DNA from: Ovis canadensis
Lineage: Eukaryota > Chordata > Mammalia > Artiodactyla > Bovidae
NCBI RefSeq assembly: GCF_042477335.2
Contig: NC_091257.1
Location: 46,842,501-46,906,500 of the forward strand
Length of the DNA stretch: 64,000 nt
Direction: 5' to 3'
Shown one piece after another: positions 33,901-48,900 of this stretch. The position numbers were made by a program, and so were the translations under genes. The notes below the pieces were generated by a model. The model was not told the origin of the DNA, searched no databases, and saw only the letters and a program-made list of their open reading frames with translations. The first letter of the stretch is position 1, and each line of letters begins with the position of its first letter.

Positions 33901-36900
33901 GTGATAGTACAGCTCACCTTCTAGTAACAAAATATTCACATTCCTAATTTCTCTCTTTTGTTCCTGGTGTCCTTGCTGTGCTTCATTTCATTTATACATA
34001 TGCCTGCACACACACACACATTCATGTATGCATATCTTCTATATCCTCCCTGAAGAACTTTTGAAACATTTCTTGCAAGGCCAGTCTAGTGGCAACAGAT
34101 ACCCTTGATGTTTCTTTATTTGAGAAAGATTTTGTCTTTTCCTTATGGATAATTCCACAGGATATATAATCCTTGATTGGTGATTATTTTCTCACAATAC
34201 GATTTCGTTCCGTTCTCTCCTTGTTTGCATGGTTTCTGAGATGTCAGGTATAATCATTCTGTTTACTTCTGAATAGGTAAGGTGTTTTCTTGCTCCCTGG
34301 GACGCCCAGCAGCCCCACTGGCCGCTTCTTCTCCAGATGGTAGAGTACAGGGTCAGTGCTGCTCGCTCCCTGGGTCTCGCAGCAGCCCCACTGGCCGCCT
34401 CTTCTCCAGATGGTAGTGTACAGAGTCAGTGCTGCTCGCGCCCTGGGTCACCCAGCAGCCCCACTGGCCGCCTCTTCTCCAGATGGTAGAGTATAGCGTC
34501 AGTGCTGCTCTCCCAATTCGTCCCACCCTCTCCTTCCTCTGTTGTGTCCACCAATCCATTCTCTACATCTGTTGGCTTCTTTTTTTTTTTCCCTTTATTT
34601 TTGATTTTCTGCTGTTTGAATATGATATGCCAGCGTGTAGAGGGTTTGTTTCTTTATTTGACATTTATTGTACTTGGTGGTCCTGGAGCTTCCTGGATCT
34701 GTGATTTGGTGTCTGACATTAATTTGGGGGAGATTCCGAGTCATATTTGGTTCAAATATTTCTTCTTTTTCTTTTCCTCTTTCTTCTCTGGTATTCCAGT
34801 GATTCCTTTGTCACAGCTTTTATAGTTTCCCACAGCTCTTGGATAATCTGTTCCAGTGGCCCCCCCACCCCCACCCCGCTCCGGCCCCCTCCGTTGTCAC
34901 TTTTTCTCTTTGCTTTTCAGTTTTGAAAATTCCTAGTTACATGTCCTTAGATTCAGAGATTCTTGCTTCAGCTGTGTTCAGACTGATGATAAGCCCATCC
35001 AAGGATGTTCATTTATATTATATTATTGTTTGATCTCTAGTATTTCGTTTTTAGAATTTCCATCTCTCTGCTTACATTGTCCATCTGTTCTTGCATATTA
35101 CCTCCTTTTTCCATTAGAGCTCATAGCATATTGTCATATTCTTTAAAAATTCTGGTCTGATAATTCCAACATCCTTCTCATGGCTGAGTTTGGTTCTGAT
35201 GCTACTCTGATACCCTTCCAGTTGTGCTCTTTGCCTTATAATGTGGCTTGCCAGCAGCTGGATATGATATACTAGACGAAGGGACATCCGCCTTTAGTGA
35301 TGTGATGATCAGGTGCCAACTGTCCTGGGATTTAGGCTCAGTGAGTGTCTCTGCCCCTGGGGTGTGAATTCTCACATGCTCCTCTGTGTCCATCCCCTGC
35401 TCATCCCATCAGTGGGATGGGATGGCTCCAGTGGGCTGGAGTTGGATATTCCCCTTCTCCCATGTGGAAGGCTGGAACAAGCTAGCTTTGGTATTTCTCT
35501 TCCCACAGTTGGGTTAATCTCTGGTAAAACACTAGTTGGTTAAGACTGATAAAATAATTTCTCTTGAGGGTAGGATTTTTTAGGAAGAGAATACTCTGGT
35601 GTATTTCAGAATGGTCAGTTTCTCTCCCCCTGCTGGAAAAATAGGGGAAATTTTTGTGATGTTCACCTTGAGAACCTGGAAGAAGGGTGCAATTGAAACT
35701 CACCAAAGTATGGGAAGTCTTCTAAGCCACCTCTTCTTGGTGTTTTAACTCAGACTTGTGCACACTCAGCCTCCAGCAGTTTGATAATTTCAGTGTAGAT
35801 TTTCCTCCCCTGGTACTGGTTCCTGGTGATGTTTGTGCTGATGAGCTTCTGCTCTGTTAAGTTGTGGTTCTGTGTCTGCCTATCTATATGTCTAATTTGG
35901 GGGCATCAGTTTGCCTTGTGACCTCACTTCTGAGGGCTCTAAGAAGAGTCATTGACTTTTCACTTTGTTCAGTGTTTCACTTATTAGGATGAAGTGAATA
36001 CTTCCAAGCTGCTTACATGCCAGACTGGAAAACTTGGTGGGGGCTGGGCGGGGGAGGGAATTCCTTATTTTTGCTGCCTAAGTCTTAACTATACCTGGTG
36101 TCTCCCTGTCTAGAAAAAATTTGCTTTACCTACAGAAAGTAAACCATCAGTCATTTTCTCGGAATAGAGAAGTGATTGCTAGAGCCCTTGAGTGAGAGAA
36201 TAGAGCCTGCCTACATTTCAAACAGCATTAACCCATTTTGCTAACTTGGAAGTACTCTTTTTCTTCATTCTCAATTGCAATAGTTGAATTTCCTGAGGAT
36301 TCAACAGACTAGTTCTTAAGCTTCTTTTCTTCCTAACAATACATGGTTCACCTTTCTTGGGTCTTTTCAGTAATTTAGCATGGATCAGTGTTGTTCTGTA
36401 GCTTTTGAGATATTGTTGGCTGTTATTGCTTCTCGTGTTTTCCTTATCCTTGTGTGTTTTCATTAAAATTCCTTTATTGTAATGAAGAAAGGGGTCTAAA
36501 TTAATGATTTGATTTAATCTGCCACACCTCTGGTTTTTTTTATTTTAACTTGTCAAGTTTAGATTTAAGGGAAAATATTCAGTTAAAGCTTGGTTTTCTT
36601 TTGTTCAGTGCCCCCTCCACACTACTTCTCAGAATCCAAACTCAACAAATAGATAATTTAATTCCCTGAAACATTTTGATAGAAACCTGTTCTTTGTCAT
36701 GTTCCTTCGAGGGCAAGTAAAGCTAAGAATTAACTATGTAAATAGTTAGTGAAGCTAACTATTAACTATTGATAATGAAAGAGTTCCTTATTTTGGTCTT
36801 TCTGTGTGCAGATAGGGATAGACTTGTGTATGTGTGCATTTTTATAACAAAAAGTCAGTGGCCCCCTTTTTTTCCCTAATACCAAGTAACTAACAAGTGA

Positions 36901-39900
36901 AGTATAAGTGGAGAAAATAATTGTGATAGGTAACAAAGGTACCCCACCTCTTTTTAAAGATAGACTTAAATATTTCATTAACCAGATGTTGACAGCTATT
37001 GTGATTTGTTGGTACTTGGTTATACTACAGTTTGGTAATTTGAATGTAGTCATTTACCTCTTAAAGACTTTTTAGAAATAATGTTTCTGCAATTTCTTCT
37101 TGTAATATACAGAGAAAGCAACCAGTGAGATGAATACTGCTGAGGATTGGGGCCTCATTTTGGATATTTGTGATAAAGTCGGTCAGTCTCGCACTGGGTA
37201 AGTGTTGCAGGGTTTCAAAGGATTTTTATTTTTTCATCCTATTTATTAATGGGAATAAAACTGGAGTAGGAAGGTAAAGCTTATTACTACAATCACAATT
37301 TGGTTTGAAAAAAGAATGTTTTCACTAGCAAGATTTGAGGAATCGTCTCATTTAGGTTACTCCTTGTAACAGTAGGGACAGCATGACCAGTAATAGTATT
37401 GATATTTTAATTTTTCACCCTTGTCCATATTTGTCTCCTAAAATCTAGTTTTTCCCACTGATTTTTAAAATAAATTTTATTGAGATATAGTTGACTTACA
37501 TGTTGTATTAATTTCTGCTGTACAGCAAAGTGATTCACTTTTATCTATATATATTTTTCATATTCTTTTCCATTGTGGTTTATGACAGGATGTTGAATAT
37601 ATTTCCCTGTGCTACACAGTAGGACCTTGTTGTTTAGCCATCCTCTGTATAATAGTTTGCATCTGCTAATCCCAAACTTCCACTCCTTCCCTCCCTCACA
37701 TCCCTTCCACTTCGGCAACCACCAGTCTGTTCTCTGTGTCTCCGATTCTATTTCATATATAGGTTCATTTGTTTCATACTTTAGATTTCACATGTAAGTG
37801 TATCATATGGCATTTGTCTTTCTGGCTTACTTCGCTTAGTATGATAATCTCCAGGTCCATCCATGTTGCTGCAAGTCGTATTGTTTTATTCTTTTTTGGG
37901 GCTGAGTAATATTCCATTATATACACACCAGTCTTTATTCACTCATCTGCTGATGGATATTTAGGTTGTTTCTTTTCCCACTGATATTTAAAGTCATCAC
38001 TGAATTCTCAGATACCAAATTTTTTGGTTATTTCTGTATTCTTGTCTTTGTCACATCTGCACATTCGACTCAACTAATCATTGACTATGGAAAGAGACAG
38101 TTTAGGAAAGTAGAATTGTAAACTTTTTGGCCTACAGACTTTTTGGTAATACAGGGCTTTCTAAACAGTGCAGCAAGGGGATTAACTAGGTAGTGGTTTT
38201 CTCCACTCTGGGCTAATAACGTCCAGTTATGAGTAGCCACGTTTATCTCTTTGTGCCACACAAGTGCTGTCTTATTTATATACTTTCCTGTGAAGAATGT
38301 TTGAGAGCGCTGCTAAATCATGCTGGATTCTCCTGGTTGTAGTATGAACCCTCTGATGGTGCCTTCTCAGGCTCTTCAATTCCTTTTAATTAGACGTAGT
38401 TCCTTAAACTTTCTCTGATCCTTTTTTTTTTTTTAACCCAGCACTTTTTCTTTTTTTTTTTTCTCTCACAGCTTCCAAGTATCTTTATGTGACTTCTATA
38501 TTTTTAGCTCTGATTCTGTTTACTCAAGCACTACTCCCATGGATGCAGCATAGTTTCAGAATATCCCATGTTATAAGCCTCAGTCTCACCATCTAGAATC
38601 CTGAACTCATATCCCTTTTTGCTTTAGACCTCCATTCCCTCCTTTGTCCTCACCTCTGTTAAAGACAGGGTTATTCTCATTTCTGCTTAAACCCTCAGGC
38701 TCTCCCCTGCATTTAGCTTCTTACTGAATTCTGTCAGTTTGATCCATGATCTCTTTCACGATGTTGATGTCAGAGTCTCCTTAGTTAAGTTCCTGAACTT
38801 GGTCAGATTAGGCAGGAAAGTTTGTCTTTAAGGCCTTTCTGTCCCTTCACTTGAGATCTTTTTAGCCTATAATGTGCTCCTCCTGGCAGGCTCCTAAAGT
38901 CGTGGCCTCATCCATCCTTTTGTCTTTGCATTTTAGTATCCTCAGTCTTGTTCTTTCCGGCCTGGTTGCTTCCTTAATTTAATTGAAGTTCAAGTGGCTG
39001 CTGCATGTTGCTTGTCTAGTCCTTTTTCTCTATTTCTGTTGACCATACTTTACTTGAGCCATCCTTAACCATGCTTAGACTAGTGAATTAACCTTGTCTC
39101 TTCCTTCTGTCTTTTTCTGTCCAGTTCTTATAACCAGTTGCCATGTGACAACTCTGACCATGTTACTCCCCTGTCTTCCACTGAATTAAGCCTAGAACCT
39201 CCTTAGGCCTCTGAATCATTTATTTTTCATGTACTTCTTTTGTACTCACTCTTCTTTTCAACAGGCTTCCCTGGTGGCTCAGTGGTAAAGAATCCGCCTG
39301 CCAATGCAGGAGGTGCAGTTTCGATCCCTGAATGGGGAAGATCCCCCTGGCGGAGGAAATGGTCACCCTCTCCAGTGTTCTTGTCTGGGAAATCCCATGG
39401 ATGCAGGAGCCTCCTGGGCTATAGTCCATGGGGTTGCAAAAGAGTCCGTCATGACTTAGTAACTAAACAGCAACAATACGTTCTTTTCAACTCAAATATT
39501 TGAGTTGCCAGTGCTTTTTAGCCTTTTGTATTGCTTTTGGTCCCTCTGTTCCTTCAGTGGGGAATATTCTCATCTCTGTTCTCAGTGGTGTCTCATATCC
39601 TCCAGACCCACTTTGGATATTATTTCTTCCATAAAGCCTTTCCTTATCCCAATGACTCCAAAATCTAAATCCTCAAAGCACGCTATCAAAACCATTCTTG
39701 TTTGAATTTTGTCTTGTGTAATAGTAATTTATATGTGTCCAGTAGATGTAGATTTGTAGCTTGTTATGCAGAGGAAAGCAAATAGCCTAGTGGTTGAGGG
39801 CATGGCCTCTGGGATGAGATCTGGGCTGGGACCCTGCTCTGACTGCGAATATTCTCATCTCTGTTCTCAGTGGTGTCTCATATCCTCCAGACCCACTTTG

Positions 39901-42900
39901 GATATTATTTCTTCCATAAAGCCTTTCCTTATCCCAATGACTCCAAAATCTAAATCCTCAAAGCACGCTATCAAAACCATTCTTGTTTGAATTTTGTCTT
40001 GTGTAATAGTAATTTATATGTGTCCAGTAGATGTAGATTTGTAGCTTGTTATGCAGAGGAAAGCAAATAGCCTAGTGGTTGAGGGCATGGCCTCTGGGAT
40101 GAGATCTGGGCTGGGACCCTGCTCTGACTGCTTAGCTGTGTCACCGGTGGACATAGTAACTTTAGTTTGCTACTTGAGAATAAAAACAGTATCTTTTTCA
40201 TAGGGGGTTTATGGTGAGTGCGAGATTAGTTACTACGTGCAAAGTGTTTATAATAGTATCTGGGGCATGGGTAAGTGGGTGCACCTCTGCTTCTTTTTGA
40301 TTAAATTGATATTGTCTGACAGTTTGTTGAGGATGAGGTATCCACCTAGCTCCATCCCTGTGTGTTTTGGAGATAAAGCTTTTATCTAGCATTGCAGTTG
40401 AAAAGTCCCCTCCTCTCTTCACCCCATCAGTTTTCATTTTATCTGTAGTTTGGTGTTCTTCATTTTGGAGATGCTTTTTGTAATAATATGGTTAGTGGCT
40501 TGAAATGAAAAGACAAACTCCCTTTCATGACTAGAAATGTTCCATATTTTTCTAGTTAATAAATTTGAACCCATCTAAAAATCCCATATGATACGTTGTG
40601 AGGATTTAAAGAGATCAATTTGTTTTTCTGCAGCTAACATTATTATTAGAAACTCTAATTTGTTAATTTTATTTCCTGTTTTTTTCTTGTGATGAGAACT
40701 GTGAAAAGATGTACTCTCTCAGCAACTTTGAAACATACAACCAAGTATTGTCACTATACTCTCTGTGCTCTGCATTACACCCTCAGAACTTACTTGTCTT
40801 GTAACTGAAAGTTTGTACCTTCTGGCCCATTTTACTCATTTTGCCCACCCCTCCACCCTTCCGGCAACCACCACTGGGTTCTGTTTCTGCGAGTCTGATT
40901 TTATTAGACCTCGCATACCAGCGAGGCCAGACAGCGTTTGTCTCTCTCTGTCTCGTTTCAGTTAGTGCAGTGCCCTCAAAGTTCCATCCATATTGTCCTC
41001 AGGTCAGGTTTCTGTTGCCTGAGAACCTAGATATGTATTTAAAGTGTACTAATTTGTTGCTTTAAACAGTTGTGTTTTATTTGTATTTTGTCGTTATCTA
41101 GTATCAGTAGGTTTAGACACCCGCTCATTTTAAACTTTTTTCATATTTACTTTAGAGGGCTTTCTCTCTCTCAGTATTTTTCTTTAATATTTTGTTCTCC
41201 TTTGGAGATTTTAATTGACATTCTGCCAAATCTGTGAATTTACTCGGGAAATGTTCTCAGCTTTGCTAATTTAAATAGAGGGGTGGTTCTTTTTGTTTTT
41301 TATTAATATGTTTTTCCTCTCCTCTTTCTTTTCCCTTTTCACTTGTTTTTTCTTCCTTAATAGTTCTTGCTCTCTGGTTCCTCTAAAGTCTCATTACGTT
41401 AATTTTCATGCAGTTATTTGTTTATGTAAATGTGATATCTCTTTCTAGCTCTTGTTAATAAAGAATTGTTTGAAAAGGACTATATAATAGTTGAGATACC
41501 ACTGTAATCTCACTAGGGTTCAAAGTTTGTTTATGTGTGTGATTTCTCTTTAAAAATAATGTTTTACATACATATCTGGTTGTATTTTTACCTTCTTGCT
41601 GTGCCTTGACTTCATGGTAGGAAATGAGCATTAGGGCCACATTTTGATTTTCATGGGCCCTCAGCACTTTTGTCTTCCTAGGTCCCTTTCTCTGTAAAAA
41701 GCAATAAAAATATTTTATGGCTGCATTATTGCAAAGACAAATGTATTATTATACATGAAAACATTTTCTTTGGTCTGAGTTTGTGGCATTCAGTACATTC
41801 ACATTACTGTGAGATCATCTCCACTATCCATCTCCAGAACTTTTCATCATCTCAGGTGAACTCTGCTTGTCAAACAACTTACCATTCCCCTCTTCCCTTG
41901 AACCTGGTAACCATTTACAGTTCTGTTTTAATTTTTTTTTAATCATTTTATAATTAGGTATATGGAAAACTCAGGGAGATCTGGTTTATATTGTCTAGGA
42001 ACCTAGATATGCTTAGTATGGGTTGCTGATGGTAGCATACGAATATTGAACATACATTTATTGTAGATTGTTAGTGAAGTATTCTGAGTACCTGGTGTGC
42101 TTTAGAAAAGGTTGAAACATGTCACTGGTGTGAAAGGAAAAGTGGGCATGAGTTTTCCTGAGACTGGTGTAGAAAGGGCAGGTTGAAGTATGCTGTTCAT
42201 AAGGTTATTTGTGTACTAGGCGACAGTCTAGGTTTTTTTTAAAAAACATTGTCAAAAAATAAACATTGTCATATGGAGTTAATCTGTGATTTTATAAAAT
42301 GTACAGATCTATTTAAGAGGATGGATTTAGGGAAGGGGAGGCAACTTTAAGAAAAACATTTCTGTTTTTGTAAGATCTGTTTATTTTAATCAAAATGATT
42401 TGTTACCAGCAATATATTGTAGAATTATTTAGTATATAAATAAAATAACATATTAAAGTGTTTATCCCCTAAGAAAATAATATTTTAAAATCCTTTGGCA
42501 CTTTTTAAAAGAAAAAAATTCTTTCTTGTAAACTGTTTTGGAATTGTGGTCATTTGGAAAATATTCTCAAGTTTTAAGGGGAAATGAAGAGCCAGTTATT
42601 GTGAAATTTCATTTACTCAGAGAACTGTGACCAGGAACATGGTTCCAGCAGTCTTTCAGAAAACCCTCCTTAATTATTCCTCTTTGAACCACACATATGT
42701 GTGTATTTGTTTGTTGATTTATAGAAATATTTATGCTTATATAAATATCTACTTTTTTGTTTCAAAAATAGTTACTCACATGGCTGAAACATTAAAATAA
42801 CTTATAAAGGTAAATATTGACAAAATAACTCCTGTCCTTATTTCTCTCCCCCATCCTCTGTAGGTAACCACTTCTGTTTCCTTGGTATCTTTCTATTGTT

Positions 42901-45900
42901 CCTTTATACAAATACAAAAATAATTTCCCCACATTGGTAGGCAATAAACATTTGTAATTACTTAATTCCTTAATGTATCCTGTCACCCTGAAGTGTTTGA
43001 ATATGCTGAACTTAAAACTTTAAAAAAAATTATGAAATTTTTTTTTCTGACTTCGGAAGATATTCACATGATGTTTAGTGTGCAGTTCCAGTGTCTGAGT
43101 AAGTTCTGAAAAATGCTTAGCTAGTGAGGTCATATGATAGACTGAAAAGTCTCTGTTAAAAATCAAGAGAACGTTCAGAATAATAGTAGCAGTTTTCTTT
43201 AATGTGTCTTCACATAATAAATAGCTTTTTTTCTGTTAGTTTTGATTGATTTGTTTATAATTTCATATGTAAAAAAGATAGATGTGAGAGTACGTATTGA
43301 TTACCCACAATAAAAAATGAATATTCTGTAATTGACATCCAGATTAATTTGTACTATTGTTTTTTATCTTAACTATCTTTGCTTAGACAAAAATACAGTT
43401 GACTGAGAGTGGAAAACATGATAAACTTTTCTCTGTACTTGGCTAAGGGATCTATTTAGATAGTAAGTCTTTTGATTTATTCACATAAAATTAGAAGAAG
43501 AAAATGATAGTCGTTGATAGTTCATGGAAAATATGAATATAAACCTTTGGGAAAGAGTTTGTTAAAAATATTTTTCATTGGCGTTATGTTGTCTTTTCCT
43601 GGACCTGGACTTTGACTATCTTTGGGCTTTAACCGGAGGTTGATAGAATATGTCTTGATTTTTTTTTTTAAGGGAAAAATAATCTCTCACCTAGGTGTCT
43701 TCAGATTAGAGCGTAGCTTCAAACAGATCTCTTCCAATGTTTTATTTGTGACAGTCATACCCTCAGTTGACTGGCCTTAGGTCTTGAAGTCTTTCTTTTA
43801 TTGACTGTTTATTATCTGTGTTAGGGACTTTATACATACCTCATCTGTTATATGAATTATGTATATATTTTTTCCATTGTTCATTTGACTTTGTTTTCCC
43901 ATTTAGAAGTTTTTGATTTTTATATAGCTGAATTTAACCAGTTTTCTGGTTTTCAGAATTTTGAGTTATGTTTTCTTTATAGTTTCAGTTTTTGTTTTAT
44001 GATTAATGTACTTTGTTTTTTTAAATAGCATTTTAGATTTACAAAAAAATTTAGCCAATAATACAAAGAATTCCATAACCCACCCCCCTTATATATAGTT
44101 TCCCCTATTGTTAACGTCTTGCATTAGTGTGGTATATAGTATAAGAAATGAATCAGTGTGGTGGTGGTAGTGATGGTGGTTTAGTCTCTGAGTCATGTCT
44201 GACTCTTTCGACCCCATAGACGCTAGCCCTCCAGGCTTCTCTGTCCATGGATTAACCAATGTCTGTGGTTTATATTAAGGCTCACTCTATATTGTACAGT
44301 TTTATGGGTTTTGACAAGTCCATAATGACATACATCCATTGTTACAGAATCACACAGGGTAGTTTCACCAACCTTAAAATGTCCTGTGTTCCCCCTGTTC
44401 ATCCCTCTCCTTTCTCTTGGAACCTCTGGCAACCACCTTTTTTTTTTTTAAACTATTTCTGTAATTTCCCCTTTTCCAAAATGTACAATTAGGAGCATAT
44501 AGTATGTATCTATTCATGTGCTGCTACCATGTGGTTTTAATTATTAAAACCTTATAATACATTTTAATACTGGCAGGGCTGGTTTTCTTCTTCTTCTTCT
44601 TTTTTTTTTTACAGTTTCTTAATATTCTTATCCCTCTCTACTGTTCTCACATAAACTTTTGGATTGGTCTGGCTAGTTTATGAACAGAACTATTTTTTTT
44701 AAATGGGCTTAGTTTTAAATGAATAGTTTTTTGATATTAAAAATTTCCTATCTGAGAATGTAGCATATCTTTCTGTTTCTATCCTTTAATAGTGTTTTTA
44801 AGTTTTCCTGTTAACAAATCTCATTCATTTTTGGTGAAGTTTTTTAATATATTTTATCCTTTGGTGGTTGTTTAGTCACTAGGTTTTGTCTGACTCTTTT
44901 GCAACACCATGGACTGCAGCCCACCAGGCTTTTCTGTCCATGGGATTTCCCAGGCAAGAATACTGGAGTGGGTTGCCATGCTCTCCTTCAGGGAGTCCTC
45001 CTGACCAAGAGATTGAACCTACGTCCCCTGCCTTGTCAGGCAGATTCTTCACCACTGACGGACTAGAGAAGCCCATTTTGTCCTTTTTGGTGCTATTTAA
45101 GTGAAGCCTTTAACTGCTGGTTTGATGGGAAATTTCTTTTTTAAAATAGACTGTATTATACCCTAAAGAGGGTACACCATTTGTAAGGGGAAAGTGATGT
45201 GATGATTCAGGAGAAATTGGTAACAGCTGTAGGTGCCAAGACCTTGACCAGGCAGTGGGATGTGGGTCTGATTAGATCTGATATTTCCATCTTTACTTGC
45301 CCCAGACGATGATTTTCCTTTTGTATTTTACATGGTTTTTTAAAGCACCATGTATTCAGTAGAACAGGATCTACAGAGTCCTCATGACTCCCGAGATCAT
45401 TTCACAGATGAGGAAACTACAGCACTGAGATTTTAATGTGACTTGTTTGAAAGTTGTAGAGGAAAATTGAAAGTCAGATTTCTTTACTCAGGTTATTTTT
45501 ACCAGTTTTATGTTTTTTCTCACTTCTTTGTGCTGAGTCCTCAAGTACCTATGGTGCATGGTTATTTAAAAGTCAAAACCATGAACTAAGTAAGACGTAC
45601 CAGTTGTTTTTTTCAGTTGGAGTTTAAAATTGCTCTGCAATGTTGCATTAGTTTCTGCCGTATGACGAAGTGAATCAGGTGTATGTATATGTGCATCCCT
45701 CCCTCGCAGGCCGCCCTCCCCTCCTCATCTCAGCCCTCTAGGTCTTCACAGAGCACTGAGCTGAGCTCCTTGTGCTATGCAGCAGCTTCCCACTAGCTAC
45801 CTATTTTACACTTGGTAATGTATATAAAATGGGCTTCCTAGGTGTTTCAGATGGTAAAGAACCTGCCTGCCAGTGCAGGAAGCACAGGTTCGATCCCTGG

Positions 45901-48900
45901 GTCAGGAGAATCCCCTGGAGAAGGAAATAGCAACCCACTCCAGTATTCTTGCCTGGGAAATCACATGGACAGAGGAGTCTGGAGGGCTGCAGTCCATGGG
46001 GTTGTAAGCCTAGTGACAGAAAAACAACATACTGATTTTATTAAGTTTTTAGTGATTCCTCTTTCTCACATACATGATATAACCTTGTGTTTTGTTTGAC
46101 TTATATATACTTCTGTGTTATATGATCTGGGAAATTCAGATATCGTACTAAATTTAAGAATTCAGTGAGTGTTCTCTGCATTTCTGTTAATCCTCAGTGT
46201 TTCTGCTGAAGTCCTTCCCAAACATGAACTTGTTCTTTCACTAACCAAATAACGTAATTTATATACTGTGTTCATGTTCTTGGTCGTCTCATAAGAAATA
46301 CCTATTTAATAAGCTTAGAATCGAGAATTTGATTATTTCTATTCAGTGTTTTGCCCTTTTCCCCTTGTGCTGTGTAGACTGTGTTTTATGTAATGTATAT
46401 TACAAATCATTTATGCAGTTTGAATATGACATTGAATATACAGTTATTAGTCATTTCAGTTCAGTTTTTTTGTATTTTAAACTTCTTTTATTGTTAATGT
46501 AATGCCTTTATGCTTTTGAAAGTCATCCTCTAAATTAGACTTCCTTTAGCATTCCAAGTGGGTTTATCTTATCTGTTAATTAAGTATTTTTTACTTTGAT
46601 CAGCAAAGATTTGAGTTCTCATCTCTTTCAGTGTATGCCTGCTAGGTACTAAGACCTGTAAAAGTATGCACACATATATTCCCTCCCGACTCTACAATGT
46701 CCTTAAATTATAGTTTGTAGTAAAGTACTTTTTATAGCATATAAAATGAAAATGTAAAGTTTAAATCACTGTAAAATAGCTTTGAAAGCTAAAGCTGTAA
46801 AAGTAAAACTCAGTAGAAGAATAGGACACATTTGTGCTTTCTAGAACTCACATTGAGTGTCTCTAAGTCCCTGGCACGATTCTGGGAGTAACGTAATAAC
46901 ATACTGAACAGGAAATGTTGAAGTCCCCTTTTACAGATGAGGTCTGTCAGGCCTTGCATCTCTTTCTCCTGAATCACAGTGCCGCTTTTGTCTAGCAGTG
47001 GTTCTCAGCCCAGTGGTGTCGCTCTGTTAGGAATGGTTTTGGTTCTCACGATGACAGGAGGTTACTACTGACATCGATTAGGCAGGGGCCAGAGATGTGA
47101 TATGCCAGATAGTCTTACATCACAAGAATTTTTCTGCCCCTATTTAGAAACACACAGCTAATAGCTCTGTACCTTTTCAGTCCTGCCTCAAAGGTGATGA
47201 GAGGTTAACCATGCAAGCACATTTGTGAGTTGTACTATGGATTGTTATTACTGTTACTTTTTAAAAAAAACTGTTTTTCTTTTATATTTACAATACTTTA
47301 AGGGAAATGCCCTATTGTTCTTCTGTCAGGCCCCATGAGGGGAATAATAGAGGTGGTATTCTCATTTTGAAAAGTTGATTGATCTGAAGTCATTGGTTTA
47401 GTAATAGATGCAGTAATTAGAATTTAAATTCACTGCTCTTTGAATGGTAATAATTTCCTCAAGCGTATAAAATCTTATGACAGTTGAACCTGATATCTTT
47501 ATGGTACAAAAGTACTTTTCATCTGAGATGTAGAGATGAGACTTATTTGAAATAAGAGACTTCTAAAAAGTTGTACAAAGTGTAAGAACTCATAAATCTT
47601 GACTCCTTTTATCCAGCAAAATCATTGAATATTTTTGTCTTTCTCTTTATATATTAATGGAAAGACCTTTTCAGGTAATCTCACTAATTGATAACCAGGG
47701 ACAAATGTTGAGCTGTTTAACTGTCATAACTGTACAGCAACATACCTACAAGTAGATAGATATTTACAAATAATGTGACAGTTTTGGAAATGTACTCAGG
47801 GCTCTTCAAAGAGATTTGAACTTTCATTGTCCTTTGAAAAGAGAATTGCAGGAATGCAAAATTAGTTTTCATTTTCTTTGATCCCGTGAGTTGCATCGCA
47901 TGCGTGTTTAGCTTCCGGACTTAACTGTGTTCTTTTGCAGCCCCCTCCATTTATTTTTCCTGAAAACTTGGTCTGCTATCCACTGAGTGAACTCTGTGTG
48001 CTGTCTCAGAATTTCAGTTCCCGTTTCTCTTGCAGAGTGTGAATATCTCCCCACACTGAGTGTAATTGTTCAGGGTATTCATATTTTAAACATGGCCCTA
48101 CATATACCAGCCATCTTCTTCGCTTAACAGTTTTGCTTCAGTAATTGAGGAGAAGTTGCCCGTATCGAGCATACTTGAGAGATGGTAGGTTATGAGTTCC
48201 AACTGGAACTCCCTAGCAAGGAAAATTGATTAACCACCATGTTTGCCTTATACCCTGACTTTGGAAACCCAGGAGACAATATGCTTCCTTTACATTTTAC
48301 AGTGGTGTGATTTACGCTGTGGCCATTTATCACATCTAAGTTAAGAGCATTATTTGGGGCTGGAAAAGGTGAGGGAGAATTCTTTCCTTGTTCTCGTCTG
48401 TATCCTAGACCCCTCCTATCTTTTTGTTTTTCCACCCCAAGGTACGGAAAAGTGTGGATGAGTCTTACAGATTGCTTTAAAATATGAAAATGGGGTTTGG
48501 GGAAGGGTTTTGAGAGACATCAGGATTTAACTGATTGGTGGTGGAATCTGGTGGTAGTCCCCTCTAAAGGCACGTGCAGATTTTATCTTAGCAGGCATTT
48601 TTATGAAATACTTCATCTGTATGTACCATCAGTCTCTTCACATCCTGTGCTTCTCGCCACACTTCTTATTGTGCATTTTTCCCTTACCATGCAAGTTTCA
48701 GAAATAAATTTTGTGAGAGCATGTACATTTTCCACATGGGAAGCAAACTCAGTGGAAGATGCAGAAGTTGGTAACAAACAGAGCTTTATAGTGAAGATTA
48801 TTTAGTCATTCAAAATAGTAACTATTGTACAACAGTGAAAAGTAGTGTTTGTCCCATTTGACTCAGTGACTTTTTCTTGAGCATTGGCCATGTTGTAAGC

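Larger units (their letters stand above)
21994..37112 (+). other. STAM: STAM intron 1 (15,119 bp)
   Basis: GT-AG, phase 1. The first 350 bases are still CpG-rich and may carry regulatory sites. The remainder holds MIR, L2, hAT, CHR, Bov-A2, Bov-tA and L1 pieces, listed separately. Unassigned stretches longer than 300 bases are 22,341-22,985, 26,505-27,265, 28,115-29,220, 32,245-32,990 and 35,850-37,112; I see no gene or RNA in them. Confidence 0.95.

Noticed and set aside
39505..39990. Two open frames sharing the same C-terminus, suggesting a duplicated small gene
   Set aside because: The shared part is the 285-bp tandem duplication of L2 sequence, with no coding signature.
48497..48805. 102-codon frame in intron 2
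   Set aside because: No recognisable motif, no splice context, and composition like surrounding intron.
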